DNA from: Microlunatus soli
GTDB lineage: Bacteria; Actinomycetota; Actinomycetes; Propionibacteriales; Propionibacteriaceae
Direction: 5' to 3'
Length of the DNA: 64,000 nt
Assembly (NCBI RefSeq): GCF_900105385.1
Contig: NZ_LT629772.1
Coordinates: 6,324,001-6,388,000 of the forward strand
Shown: positions 14,968 to 24,828 of the stretch, in pieces
Numbering within the stretch: position 1 is the first letter of the stretch
Layout: each line of letters opens with the position of its first letter
Position numbers and translations under genes: made by a program
Notes under the pieces: model-generated
Databases searched by the model: none
What the model was told of the DNA's origin: nothing
What the model saw: the letters and a program-made list of their open reading frames with translations, nothing else

Positions 14968-15393
14968 ATGGACAACCGCCCTCTGCAGATCACTATCGAC
15001 ACCACCGTCCTGCCGCATGTCGATCCCGAGGAGTCGCTGACCTTCTGGCGTGACGTGCTCGGCTTCGAGGTCCGCAGCGACGTCGGCCAGGGCACCATGC
15101 GGTGGATCGTGGTCGGGCCCGTCGGTCAGCCCGACACCTCGATCCTGCTCTCACCGGCGAACGCCGACCCCGGCATCACCGAGGACGAGCGGCGCACGAT
15201 CGCCGAGATGATGGCCAAGGGGACCTACGGCTGGATCCTGTTGGCCAGCAAGGACGTCGACGCCGACTTCGACAGGATCCAGGCGGCCGACGCCGAGGTG
15301 GTGCAGGAACCGACCGACCAGCCGTACGGAGTGCGGGACTGCGCCTTCCGGGACCCGGCGGGAAATCTGGTCCGGCTCAAACAGGCCGGCTGA
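14968..15393 (+). CDS. VOC-family (glyoxalase-like) protein
   Basis: 141-aa vicinal-oxygen-chelate protein with two beta-alpha-beta-beta-beta modules: ESLTFWRDVLGFEVR in the first and DCAFRDPAGNLVRLKQ at the end of the second. Metal-binding residues are plausible (His 16 early, Asp/Glu late), but the substrate is unknown. It follows the AraC regulator with a 4-bp gap, so the two are co-transcribed. Relatives include bleomycin-resistance-like and extradiol-type proteins. Confidence 0.85.
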   Translation: MDNRPLQITIDTTVLPHVDPEESLTFWRDVLGFEVRSDVGQGTMRWIVVGPVGQPDTSILLSPANADPGITEDERRTIAEMMAKGTYGWILLASKDVDADFDRIQAADAEVVQEPTDQPYGVRDCAFRDPAGNLVRLKQAG

Positions 15394-15398
15394 TTCCG

Positions 15399-15605
15399 AT
15401 GTGCCTGAAGGGGTTTGACCCCGCAGCCGTGGCGCCCGTGGTGACGACGGCGGAGCAGCAGCGGCTGGCCGAGTTGGTCCGGATCCGTCGGTTGCGGGAC
15501 CGACTGCAGCGCAACGACACACGGACCCGACCGGGAGTGAAGCTAAGGTTGCCGAGACCCTCGCGAATGCCTGAGCCCGACGGCGCCGGGCTCGGACCCG
15601 AATGA
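15399..15605 (+). CDS. small ORF resembling the AraC gene's N-terminus; gene or fragment
   Basis: A 68-codon ORF from ATG 15399, 5 bp after the VOC stop. Its segment AEQQRLAELVRIRRLRDRLQR (split here only by meaning) aligns well with the AraC regulator's SDQQRLRDLALLRRVRDRIDR 0.9 kb upstream, sharing QQRL, L, RR, RDR at the same spacing. The remainder is basic and proline-rich without domain features. It may be a small helical protein or the remnant of a duplicated AraC-type gene. Ribosome-binding support is weak. Confidence 0.35.
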   Translation: MCLKGFDPAAVAPVVTTAEQQRLAELVRIRRLRDRLQRNDTRTRPGVKLRLPRPSRMPEPDGAGLGPE

Positions 15606-15675
15606 TCACCACCGACACAAATGATCACGACCTGCCCGACCTGAATTGACCCCGTACCGACCTGATGCGACCTGG
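15601..15675 (+). promoter_or_regulatory. phased direct repeats upstream of the UvrA2-like gene
   Basis: Four copies of CGACCTG start at 15628, 15637, 15658 and 15668, spaced 9, 21 and 10 bp, close to one or two helical turns. Two copies of AATGATCAC lie at 15601-15609 and 15620-15628. The array ends about 10 bp before the ATG at 15684. Such spacing is typical of direct-repeat sites for response regulators or SARP-type activators. No -10 box stands out. Confidence 0.4.
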
Positions 15676-15683
15676 AGACACCG

Positions 15684-18071
<2,388 letters not shown>

Positions 18072-18186
18072 GCCGGCCACATCGGCCTGTCCTTGTCCCG
18101 TTGGTGACCGCGGATTCTCGGCTCGCCACGGCGCCCGGGATCCTTTGTCCTGTAGAGGTTCTCCGAACCGTGCCAGACTCTGAACC

Positions 18187-18522
18187 ATGAAGTACGTACT
18201 GCTGATGTGCGACGACGAGCAGGACCCGCCGAGCAACGAGGACCTGGCGGTCGATCCGGTGCATCAGGCGTGGGCGGCGGATCTGGAGCGGCGGGGCGTC
18301 GAACTGTTCGGAGCCCGGCTGCGTTCATCCGCGGACGCGACCACGGTCCGCAGCAGGCAGGGCGAGACGTTGATCTCCGACGGCCCGTTCGCCGAGACGA
18401 AGGACTTCGTCGGCGGCATCGTCGGCATCGACTGCGCCGATCTCGACGAGGCGATCGCGATCGCGTCGGGTCATCCGTACGCGCGGCGGGGGAGTGTCGA
18501 GATCCGCCCGGTCTGGGAATGA
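18187..18522 (+). CDS. YCII/DGPF-domain protein
   Basis: 111-aa protein of the YCII-related (DGPF) family: MKYVLLMCDDE at the start, ISDGPFAETKDFVGG (76-90) as the naming motif, and a C-terminal VEIRPVWE. DGPF proteins are regularly encoded beside ECF42-type sigma factors and are thought to act with them, though the biochemistry is unsettled. Its stop overlaps the sigma-factor start (ATGA, 18519-18522), so the pair is translationally coupled. Confidence 0.9.
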   Translation: MKYVLLMCDDEQDPPSNEDLAVDPVHQAWAADLERRGVELFGARLRSSADATTVRSRQGETLISDGPFAETKDFVGGIVGIDCADLDEAIAIASGHPYARRGSVEIRPVWE

Positions 18523-19757
18523 CGCCGCCCGGCGGGTCGGACGACGAAGCCGTCCGGGATGCGGTCGCCGCCGCCTACCGCGACGAGTGGGGACAGGTGG
18601 TCGCCACCGTGATCGGGCTGACCCGGGATTGGGACCTGGCCGAGGACTGCGCCCAGGAAGCGTTCGCCAGTGCCCTGGTCGCCTGGCGGCGGGACGGTGT
18701 GCCGCGGCGTCCGGGCGCTTGGCTGACCACGACGGCCCGGAATCGGGCGACCGATCGGCTCCGCCGGGACCAATCCGGTCGGGCCAAGCTCCGTCAGCTG
18801 GCCGTACTGGCCCGGGACCGGTCCGATGACCAGCCGACGTTGGAGGAGATTCCCGACGAACGACTGGAGTTGATCTTCACCTGTTGCCACCCGGCGCTGC
18901 CGTTCGAGGCCAGGGTCGCGCTCACCCTGCGAACCCTCGCCGGGTTGAGCACGGTCGAGATCGCCAAGGCGTTCCTCACCGCGGAATCGACCATGGCGCA
19001 GCGGATCGTCCGTGCCAAACGCAAGATCACCGAAGCCGGCATCCCGTATCGGGTGCCGCCGCCGGAGCTGCTCCCTGAACGCCTGGCGTCCGTCCTCGGC
19101 GTTCTGTATCTGATCTTCAACCAGGGCTACGACGAGGTCGACGGCAGGCGTGATCTGACCGCCGAGGCCATCCACCTGGTCCGGGTGCTGGCCGGTCTGA
19201 TGCCGGACGAACCCGAGCCGCGAGGGTTGCTCGCCTTGATGTTGTTGTCCGAATCCCGACGGCCGACGCGGACCCGGGACGGTGTGCTGGTCACCTTGGA
19301 GGATCAGGATCGTACGCGTTGGGACACGGCCATGATCGGCGAAGGGATCATGATCCTGGACCAGGCACTCGAGCTCGACCGCCGCGGGCCGTATCAGGTC
19401 CAGGCGGCGATCGCGGCGTGCCATGCGACGGCGCCGGACATCGAGCACACCGACTGGCTGCAGATCGTCGCGTTGTACACCGAACTGGTCGCCCTGACCT
19501 CCTCGCCGGTCGTCGAGCTGAATCGTGCCGTCGCGGTCGCGATGGTCGACGGGCTGTCGGCCGGTCTGGCACTGGTGGCCGACCTCGAGGCGTCGGGTCG
19601 GCTCACCGGCTATCACCTGTTGCCCGCAACCCGGGCCGATCTGCTCCGCCGCGCCGGCCGGACCGATGAGGCACGGGCCGCCTACCGGGACGCTCTCGAA
19701 CTGGCCCCGAGCGATGCCGAGCGCCGCTACCTGACCGGTCGTCTCGATCGACTCTGA
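18519..19757 (+). CDS. ECF42-like sigma factor with C-terminal TPR extension
   Basis: 412-aa ECF sigma factor, about twice the usual ECF length. Region 2 covers about 15-85 (DWDLAEDCAQEAFASAL, then GAWLTTTARNRATDRLRR). Region 4 covers about 110-165 (LRTLAGLSTVEIAKAFLTAESTMAQRI). The remaining 230 residues are helical, including the conserved VLYLIFNQGYDE, and end in TPR-like repeats (LRRAGRTDEARAAYRDALELAP). This architecture and the coupled DGPF gene define group ECF42, which lacks a classical anti-sigma factor; the C-terminal extension is thought to control activity. Two putative promoters of the expected type lie before the next two genes. Confidence 0.9.
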   Translation: MTPPGGSDDEAVRDAVAAAYRDEWGQVVATVIGLTRDWDLAEDCAQEAFASALVAWRRDGVPRRPGAWLTTTARNRATDRLRRDQSGRAKLRQLAVLARDRSDDQPTLEEIPDERLELIFTCCHPALPFEARVALTLRTLAGLSTVEIAKAFLTAESTMAQRIVRAKRKITEAGIPYRVPPPELLPERLASVLGVLYLIFNQGYDEVDGRRDLTAEAIHLVRVLAGLMPDEPEPRGLLALMLLSESRRPTRTRDGVLVTLEDQDRTRWDTAMIGEGIMILDQALELDRRGPYQVQAAIAACHATAPDIEHTDWLQIVALYTELVALTSSPVVELNRAVAVAMVDGLSAGLALVADLEASGRLTGYHLLPATRADLLRRAGRTDEARAAYRDALELAPSDAERRYLTGRLDRL

Positions 19758-19763
19758 GCCGGT

Positions 19764-19790
19764 TGTCGATCTGCTGGGACGGTCTTCGTC
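19764..19790 (+). promoter_or_regulatory. putative ECF42 promoter for the MFS gene
   Basis: TGTCGA (19764-19769), a 17-bp spacer and CGTC (19787-19790), followed by GGTGGG. As I recall, ECF42 factors prefer TGTCGA-type -35 and CGTC-like -10 elements. An element with the same two boxes, the same spacing and shared flanking bases (TCT after the first box, CTT before and GGTGGG after the second) recurs at 21274-21300. It lies 39 bp before the MFS start. Confidence 0.65.
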
Positions 19791-19828
19791 GGTGGGACGA
19801 AACCACCCACCAGACGGAGGGATCTCCG

Positions 19829-21310
19829 ATGTGCCCCGAAATCATCAACGACCGGCAGATCATCAATGAACGGCGGGGCCCCAACACCCGTACCCGGCGG
19901 ATCAGACGCCGACTCGTGTTGGTGCTGGCCTGTGCGGCGCAGGCGATGGTCGGCGTCGACATGGCGATCGTGAACGTGGCGTTGCCGTCGATCCAACGCG
20001 ATCTCGGCATGTCCGAGGCGATGCTGCAGTGGGTCGTGGTCTCGTACGGGCTGCTGCTCGGCGGTTTCCTGTTGCTCGGTGGCCGGATGACCGATCGGTT
20101 CGGCCACCGCCGGATCCTGGTCGCCGGTCTGGCCGTGTTCACCGTCGCCTCGTTGGTGGCGGGCTGGTCGGCCGCGGCCGAGCAACTGATCGTCGCCCGC
20201 GCCGTTCAGGGGCTCGGCGCGGCGTTGATCACGCCGGCAGCGCTCTCGCTGCTGGCTGTGACCTTCGCCGAGGGAGCCGAACGCAATCGCGTGCTCGGCA
20301 TCTTCGGAGCTGTCGGCGGCATCTCGGGCTCGATGGGTGTGGTGGCCAGCGGCCTGCTCGCCGCCGGTCCCGGATGGCGGTGGGCCTTTCTGATCAACGT
20401 CCCGGTCGGCGTGGTGTTGCTCGGCCTCGCCGTTCTGCTGCTGGCCGGAACGCGGCCGGACGCGACCCGGACGAGGCTCGATCTTCGCGGCGCGACGACC
20501 GTGACCGGTGGCCTGTTGCTACTGGTCTACGCGCTGCAGCGGGCGGCGACCGACGGCCGGTTCTCCGCAACGTCCCTGGTGTTCTTCGCCGCAGCCGTGG
20601 CGTTATTGGTGGCCTTCGTCCGGATCGAAGCCCGGTCACCTGCGCCGCTGGTGCCCCGATGGGTGATCGGCAACCGTCGGTTCGTCGCGGCCAACATCAC
20701 CGCATTCCTCACCAACTCGGCGTTCCTGTCGTTCATCTTCGTCGGCTCGCTGTTGATGCAGCAGGGCCTCGGCTACGGGCCGACGCGAACCGGACTGTGC
20801 TGGCTGGCGACCACGGCCACGATCCTGCCGGTGGCGATGGCCGGTGGCAGGCTGGCCGCACGGGTGCGGGTGCGGCGGCTGCTGCTGGTCGGCTTGGCAT
20901 TGCTCGCTCTCGCAGCGCTGTGGCTGACGCGGATCTCGGCCGATTCGGGCTATCTCGGCGGACTGCTGCCGGCATTCCTGCTGGCGGGCGTCGGCTTCGG
21001 GCTCTGTGGCCCGTCGTTGCAGATCGGTGCCCTGGCCGGTGTCACGCACGCGGATGCAGGATTGGCGTCGGGCCTGCTCGAGACGGTACGGGAGATCGGT
21101 GGGGCGGCCGGCGTCGCAGCGGTGACGGCGGTGCTGGTGTCCGGGCACGGCCTGACCGGCTTTCACACGGCGTTTGCGGTCGTCGCGCTGTGGGGGTTCG
21201 GCGCGCTGATCTGCGCCACGCTCGGCTTCGATCGCCGTCGGAGCCAGACCGACGAAGAAAAGTCTGACGGCGATGTCGATCTCGGGAACCTGCCTTCGTC
21301 GGTGGGGTGA
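19829..21310 (+). CDS. MFS exporter, DHA2 (EmrB/QacA) type
   Basis: 493-aa, predicted 14-helix drug:H+ antiporter type. Motif A is GGRMTDRFGHRR (about 85-96). Helix 1 carries VGVDMAIVNVALPSIQRDL, typical of the DHA2 subfamily, and RAVQGLGAALITPAALSL is motif B-like. The C-terminus is charged and probably cytosolic. ATG 19829 has a GGAGGGA ribosome-binding site. Transcription probably starts at the putative ECF42 promoter 39 bp upstream, so the exporter would be induced with the sigma factor. Cargo is unknown; a toxic organic compound is likely. Confidence 0.88.
   Translation: MCPEIINDRQIINERRGPNTRTRRIRRRLVLVLACAAQAMVGVDMAIVNVALPSIQRDLGMSEAMLQWVVVSYGLLLGGFLLLGGRMTDRFGHRRILVAGLAVFTVASLVAGWSAAAEQLIVARAVQGLGAALITPAALSLLAVTFAEGAERNRVLGIFGAVGGISGSMGVVASGLLAAGPGWRWAFLINVPVGVVLLGLAVLLLAGTRPDATRTRLDLRGATTVTGGLLLLVYALQRAATDGRFSATSLVFFAAAVALLVAFVRIEARSPAPLVPRWVIGNRRFVAANITAFLTNSAFLSFIFVGSLLMQQGLGYGPTRTGLCWLATTATILPVAMAGGRLAARVRVRRLLLVGLALLALAALWLTRISADSGYLGGLLPAFLLAGVGFGLCGPSLQIGALAGVTHADAGLASGLLETVREIGGAAGVAAVTAVLVSGHGLTGFHTAFAVVALWGFGALICATLGFDRRRSQTDEEKSDGDVDLGNLPSSVG
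21274..21300 (+). promoter_or_regulatory. putative ECF42 promoter for the DUF899 gene
   Basis: TGTCGA (21274-21279), 17-bp spacer, CGTC (21297-21300), then GGTGGG. It lies inside the last codons of the MFS gene and 67 bp before the DUF899 ATG. The boxes, spacing and flanks match the element at 19764-19790. Confidence 0.65.
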
Positions 21311-21366
21311 CCGGGTCAGAAAGGACCCGTCCAGCACTGACCACCGACAACCAAGGAACCATCATC

Positions 21367-22191
21367 ATGATCAACTCACCAGGCCATACGCGCAGCACAC
21401 CGGGCGACATCGGCAACACACCGGGCGATCCGAACGGCACATCGCCGACCGAAGGTCTGCCACCGGTGGTCGACCGGGCGACGTTCCAGTCCCGGTTGGA
21501 TGAACTGCGGATCCGGGAGAAGGCGCACACCCGGGACGGCGACGAAATTGCGGCCGAACGCCGTCGGCTGCCGATGGTCGAGGTGCCGGCCGCAGCCGAG
21601 CTGATCGGCCCGGACGGGCCGGTGACGCTGCTGGACGCGTTCGAAGGGCGCAGCCAGCTGATCGCCTACTACTTCATGTGGCACCATGATCATTCCGCTG
21701 CCGACCAGTGCGAAGGATGCACCTGGTGCGGTGGCCACGTCCAGGAACTGTCCTACCTGCACTCCCGCGACATCAGCTTCGCCGTGCTCTGTCAGGGGCC
21801 GTACGAGCAGAGCCGCCGGTATCGCGACTTCATGGGCTGGCAGGCGCCGTGGTATTCGGCGCAACCATCGGTGGACACCTTGCTGGCCGGACGGCAGGTC
21901 GGTCTGTTCCATCTGGTCTGCTACGTCCGCGACGGCGACCGGGTGTTCGAGACCTATTGGACGACCGGTCGCGGCGCCGAGGTGATGGAATACAGCTATG
22001 CGCTGATGGATCTGACCGTGCACGGCCGACAGGAGAGCTGGCAGGACGTTCCGGCCGGCTGGCCCCAGCCGTGGCCGATCGACGGCAAACTGCTCAGCGA
22101 GAACGGGCGTCCGCTGTCGCAGTGGTCGCGGCTGGCTGCCGGTCACAGCGACGATCTTGATCAGTCGGACCGGCAGAGACAGAACGGATGA
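21367..22191 (+). CDS. DUF899 family thioredoxin-like protein
   Basis: 274-aa DUF899 protein. After a polar, proline-rich 40-residue leader comes the family core: LLDAFEGRSQLIAYYFMW, split here at about 92-110, HHDHSAADQCEGCTWCGG with a C-x2-C-x2-C cluster, and later GWQAPWYSAQ and VFETYWTTGRGAE. The fold is thioredoxin-like, with AhpC/TSA similarity, and a redox or thiol role is likely but unproved. ATG 21367 is weakly preceded by AAGGAA. The putative ECF42 promoter upstream suggests it belongs to the sigma factor's regulon. Its last 31 bp overlap the convergent VOC gene. Confidence 0.85.
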   Translation: MINSPGHTRSTPGDIGNTPGDPNGTSPTEGLPPVVDRATFQSRLDELRIREKAHTRDGDEIAAERRRLPMVEVPAAAELIGPDGPVTLLDAFEGRSQLIAYYFMWHHDHSAADQCEGCTWCGGHVQELSYLHSRDISFAVLCQGPYEQSRRYRDFMGWQAPWYSAQPSVDTLLAGRQVGLFHLVCYVRDGDRVFETYWTTGRGAEVMEYSYALMDLTVHGRQESWQDVPAGWPQPWPIDGKLLSENGRPLSQWSRLAAGHSDDLDQSDRQRQNG

Positions 22192-22607
22192 CCGTCCGGA
22201 TCGAACAGCACCCGGAAATGATCACTCGGCTGGTGGTCGGCCGGGGTCGCCCCGCACTCGATCGCCCACGCGACCGATCCGTCGAGATCGGTGGTGCCGA
22301 TATCAAGATGCTGGCTGACGATCTGCTCACCGGGCGCCGTCGGCCAGGTCGGGCGGCGGTAGTTGGCGTCGTACTCGAAGTTGAGGGCTAGTCCGGCGAC
22401 CCCCTCGGGAGGGCACACCAGCGCGTATCCCGCGTCCGCCGGTGTGCCCGGCTTCGGGGCCTCCTCCAGAGCAGGCGCCTGGCATGCGAAGCGGCACGGA
22501 ATGTGAGCGTACGGTTCGCCATCCGGCGATCCGCCAGCCATCAGCTCACATTCGGGGCCGCTTCGACGGTGCAGCCCGGACCGAAGTTGATCAACCGTTT
22601 CGAACAT
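22161..22607 (-). CDS. VOC-family protein with unusual N-terminal half
   Basis: 148-aa protein. The C-terminal 60 residues are a clear glyoxalase-like module (QHLDIGTTDLDGSVAWAIECGA, DHFRVLFDPDGHPFCLCRSD, each in order). The first 55 residues lack the normal opening module (a LARFY-x3-LG-type helix) and contain a Cys/Pro-rich stretch instead. The gene may be a diverged or partly frameshifted copy, or its true start may be further in. ATG 22607 is used. Its 3' end overlaps that of the DUF899 gene by 31 bp. Confidence 0.7.
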   Translation of the reverse strand: MFETVDQLRSGLHRRSGPECELMAGGSPDGEPYAHIPCRFACQAPALEEAPKPGTPADAGYALVCPPEGVAGLALNFEYDANYRRPTWPTAPGEQIVSQHLDIGTTDLDGSVAWAIECGATPADHQPSDHFRVLFDPDGHPFCLCRSD

Positions 22608-22666
22608 CGCCGACCGACAGCGGGGGAGGGATCGGTATCAGCACCGGAGACGATCAGTGGCACCTC

Positions 22667-22696
22667 TTGTCGGCGTCCCGAACCCCTTCATAGGGT
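22667..22696 (+). promoter_or_regulatory. promoter for a probably leaderless glycosidase-like gene
   Basis: TTGTCG (22667-22672), an 18-bp spacer and TAGGGT (22691-22696). The predicted start of transcription coincides with ATG 22703, and no ribosome-binding site is visible. Confidence 0.5.
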
Positions 22697-22702
22697 CGAA
22701 CG

Positions 22703-24793
22703 ATGACCGAGGTCACCGGCTTCCAGGAACAAGCGGCGTACGACGAGCGGATCGATCTGCGGACCGACTTCGTGATGGCATACGGGATGAACGACAGTAC
22801 GGCCGAGCGGATCGCGCGCTGGCGGGAGGCCGGCTACCGGGTGCATCTGATGACCGGGATCTCCTGGGGCCAGTATCAGGACTATCTGAAGGGCGGCTGG
22901 GACGGTGAGATCCATTGGGACGACGCCCAGACCGCTGAGGACGGCACGCCGATCCAGCATGGTGTCGACATCCCGTACATGGTGCCGACGATCAACTTCA
23001 CCGACTACCTGGTGCAGAAGCTGCGCCCGATCATCGAACTCGGCGTCGAGGACGTTCACCTGGAAGAGCCGGAGTTCTGGTCCCGGGCCGGCTACTCGGA
23101 ATCGTTCCGTCGCGAATGGCAGGCCTATTTCGGTGAGCCGTGGCAGCCGCCGCACGGATCGCCGGAAGCCCATTTCCGTTCCGGGCAGCTGAAACAGCAT
23201 CTGCTGGTCCGGTCCCTGGACCGGGTGACGACGGTACTCCGGGACGAGGCGCTGCGACGGGGCCGCGAGCTGCGGTTCTACATCCCGACGCACAGCCTGC
23301 TCAACTACACCCAGTGGCAGATCGTCAGCCCCGAATCCAAGCTGCGCGAGCTGCCCGCCGTGCACGGTGCCATCGCCCAGGTCTGGACCGGGACCTCCCG
23401 GACACCGAACGTCTACGCCGGACGGCATGCCGAGCGGACCTTCGAGACCGCGTATCTGGAGTACGGCATCGCCCAGGACCTGACGAAGGGGACCGACCGT
23501 CGGCTGTGGTTCCTGCACGATCCGATCGAAGATCATCCGGATCGGACCTGGGAGGATTACCTGGCCAACTATCACCGCACGCTGGTGGCCTCGCTGCTGC
23601 ATCCTGAGGTGTCGCGGTACGAGGTCGCACCGTGGCCGCACCGGATCTTCACCCGACCGTATCCGAGTGATCACGCCGATCAGCGGATCGGCATCCCGGC
23701 CAGCACCGCGACCTCGTATCTGATCACGATGAACTCGTTGCGTGATCTTGACCAGCCCGACATCCGACGGGATGCCGATGGTCCGCAGATCGGCGTCTTC
23801 CTCTCCGACACGGCCATGTTCCAACGGTGGCGTCCGGGCGAATCCACCGGGCACTACGACGGGCTGCAGGACGCGCTGGCCGTCGAAGGTCGCGAGCTGC
23901 TCAACTTCTCCGACTTCTACGGCCTCGCGCTGCCGCCGTTGTTCGCCGGACAGGCCGTCCGGCCGGTGCAGCTGGAGAACGTGATCACCACACCGGGCGC
24001 TCTGGATGATCTTGATGTGCTGATCTTGTCCTATGAGTTCCAGAAGCCGTTGACCCCGGCATTGCACTATGCGTTGGCCGGTTGGGTGTCCCGCGGTGGT
24101 GCGTTGCTGTACGTCGGCGACGGCGCCGATCCCTACCACCGGATCCGGCAATGGTGGACCGGTAGCTACCCGACGCCGGCCCATCATCTCGGCGAAGCGC
24201 TGGGAATCGATCCTGACAACGCTGCCGTCCAATCGGTCGGCTCCGGGTTCGTCCGGTTCATCCAGCAGCCGCCCGCGGCCTTCAGCGAGACACCCGTCCG
24301 GGCAGCCGAGCTGGTTGCCGCGGTGCAGGAGATCGCCGAAGCAGCCGGGCACAGCTGGACGCCGAGCGATTGGTTGTCGATCCGTCGCGGACCGTATCTG
24401 ATCGGTGCGGTGCTGTCCGAAGCGACCGACGGCGTCACCGTCGAGGGTCATTACCTCGACCTGTTGGATCCGGCGTTGCCGATCCGTCGACGAGTCGATC
24501 TCGGTCCCGGCGACGTGACCTGGCTCCGCGACCTCGACGACGACAACGAAACCGTCCTGGCCTCGGCCGGACGGGTCTGCGATCTCGTCGAGAGTGCCGA
24601 CGGTTCGATCAGCTACCGCTGTGAGGCGCCGGCCCAGGTCCAGGTCGTGACGGCGCTGCGGGCACCTGTCGCACCCGACCAGGTCAGTGGCGCCGACTGG
24701 CAACATGATGCGCAAGCCGGCGTACTGTGGCTACGGCACCAGGGCGAGCCGGCCGGGACGACGGTCAAGATCAACAGGGGAGTGTCGAGTTGA
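22703..24793 (+). CDS. glycoside-hydrolase-like protein, family not assigned
   Basis: 696-aa protein without signal peptide. The first 330 residues look like a TIM barrel: YGMNDSTAERIARWREAGYRV, split at 27-47, GVEDVHLEEPEFW (114-126) with a Glu pair at a strand end, and RELRFYIPTHSLLNY. The middle (about 375-480) resembles a GATase-like or beta-galactosidase trimerisation domain (GALDDLDVLILSYEFQKPL, SRGGALLYVGDGADPY). A beta-rich C-terminal part follows. I infer a glycosidase acting on a cytosolic sugar, with Glu121 or Glu122 as candidate catalytic residue, but cannot place it in a CAZy family. It probably starts leaderless. Confidence 0.65.
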   Translation: MTEVTGFQEQAAYDERIDLRTDFVMAYGMNDSTAERIARWREAGYRVHLMTGISWGQYQDYLKGGWDGEIHWDDAQTAEDGTPIQHGVDIPYMVPTINFTDYLVQKLRPIIELGVEDVHLEEPEFWSRAGYSESFRREWQAYFGEPWQPPHGSPEAHFRSGQLKQHLLVRSLDRVTTVLRDEALRRGRELRFYIPTHSLLNYTQWQIVSPESKLRELPAVHGAIAQVWTGTSRTPNVYAGRHAERTFETAYLEYGIAQDLTKGTDRRLWFLHDPIEDHPDRTWEDYLANYHRTLVASLLHPEVSRYEVAPWPHRIFTRPYPSDHADQRIGIPASTATSYLITMNSLRDLDQPDIRRDADGPQIGVFLSDTAMFQRWRPGESTGHYDGLQDALAVEGRELLNFSDFYGLALPPLFAGQAVRPVQLENVITTPGALDDLDVLILSYEFQKPLTPALHYALAGWVSRGGALLYVGDGADPYHRIRQWWTGSYPTPAHHLGEALGIDPDNAAVQSVGSGFVRFIQQPPAAFSETPVRAAELVAAVQEIAEAAGHSWTPSDWLSIRRGPYLIGAVLSEATDGVTVEGHYLDLLDPALPIRRRVDLGPGDVTWLRDLDDDNETVLASAGRVCDLVESADGSISYRCEAPAQVQVVTALRAPVAPDQVSGADWQHDAQAGVLWLRHQGEPAGTTVKINRGVSS

Positions 24794-24828
24794 TCATGCG
24801 ACCTGGTGATCATGACGGCTGGTGATCT

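Noticed and set aside
22688-24715. 675-codon open frame antisense to the glycosidase-like gene
   Set aside because: A shadow of high-G+C codon use; its product is Arg/Gly/Gln-rich with no motifs, while the plus-strand protein has coherent domains.
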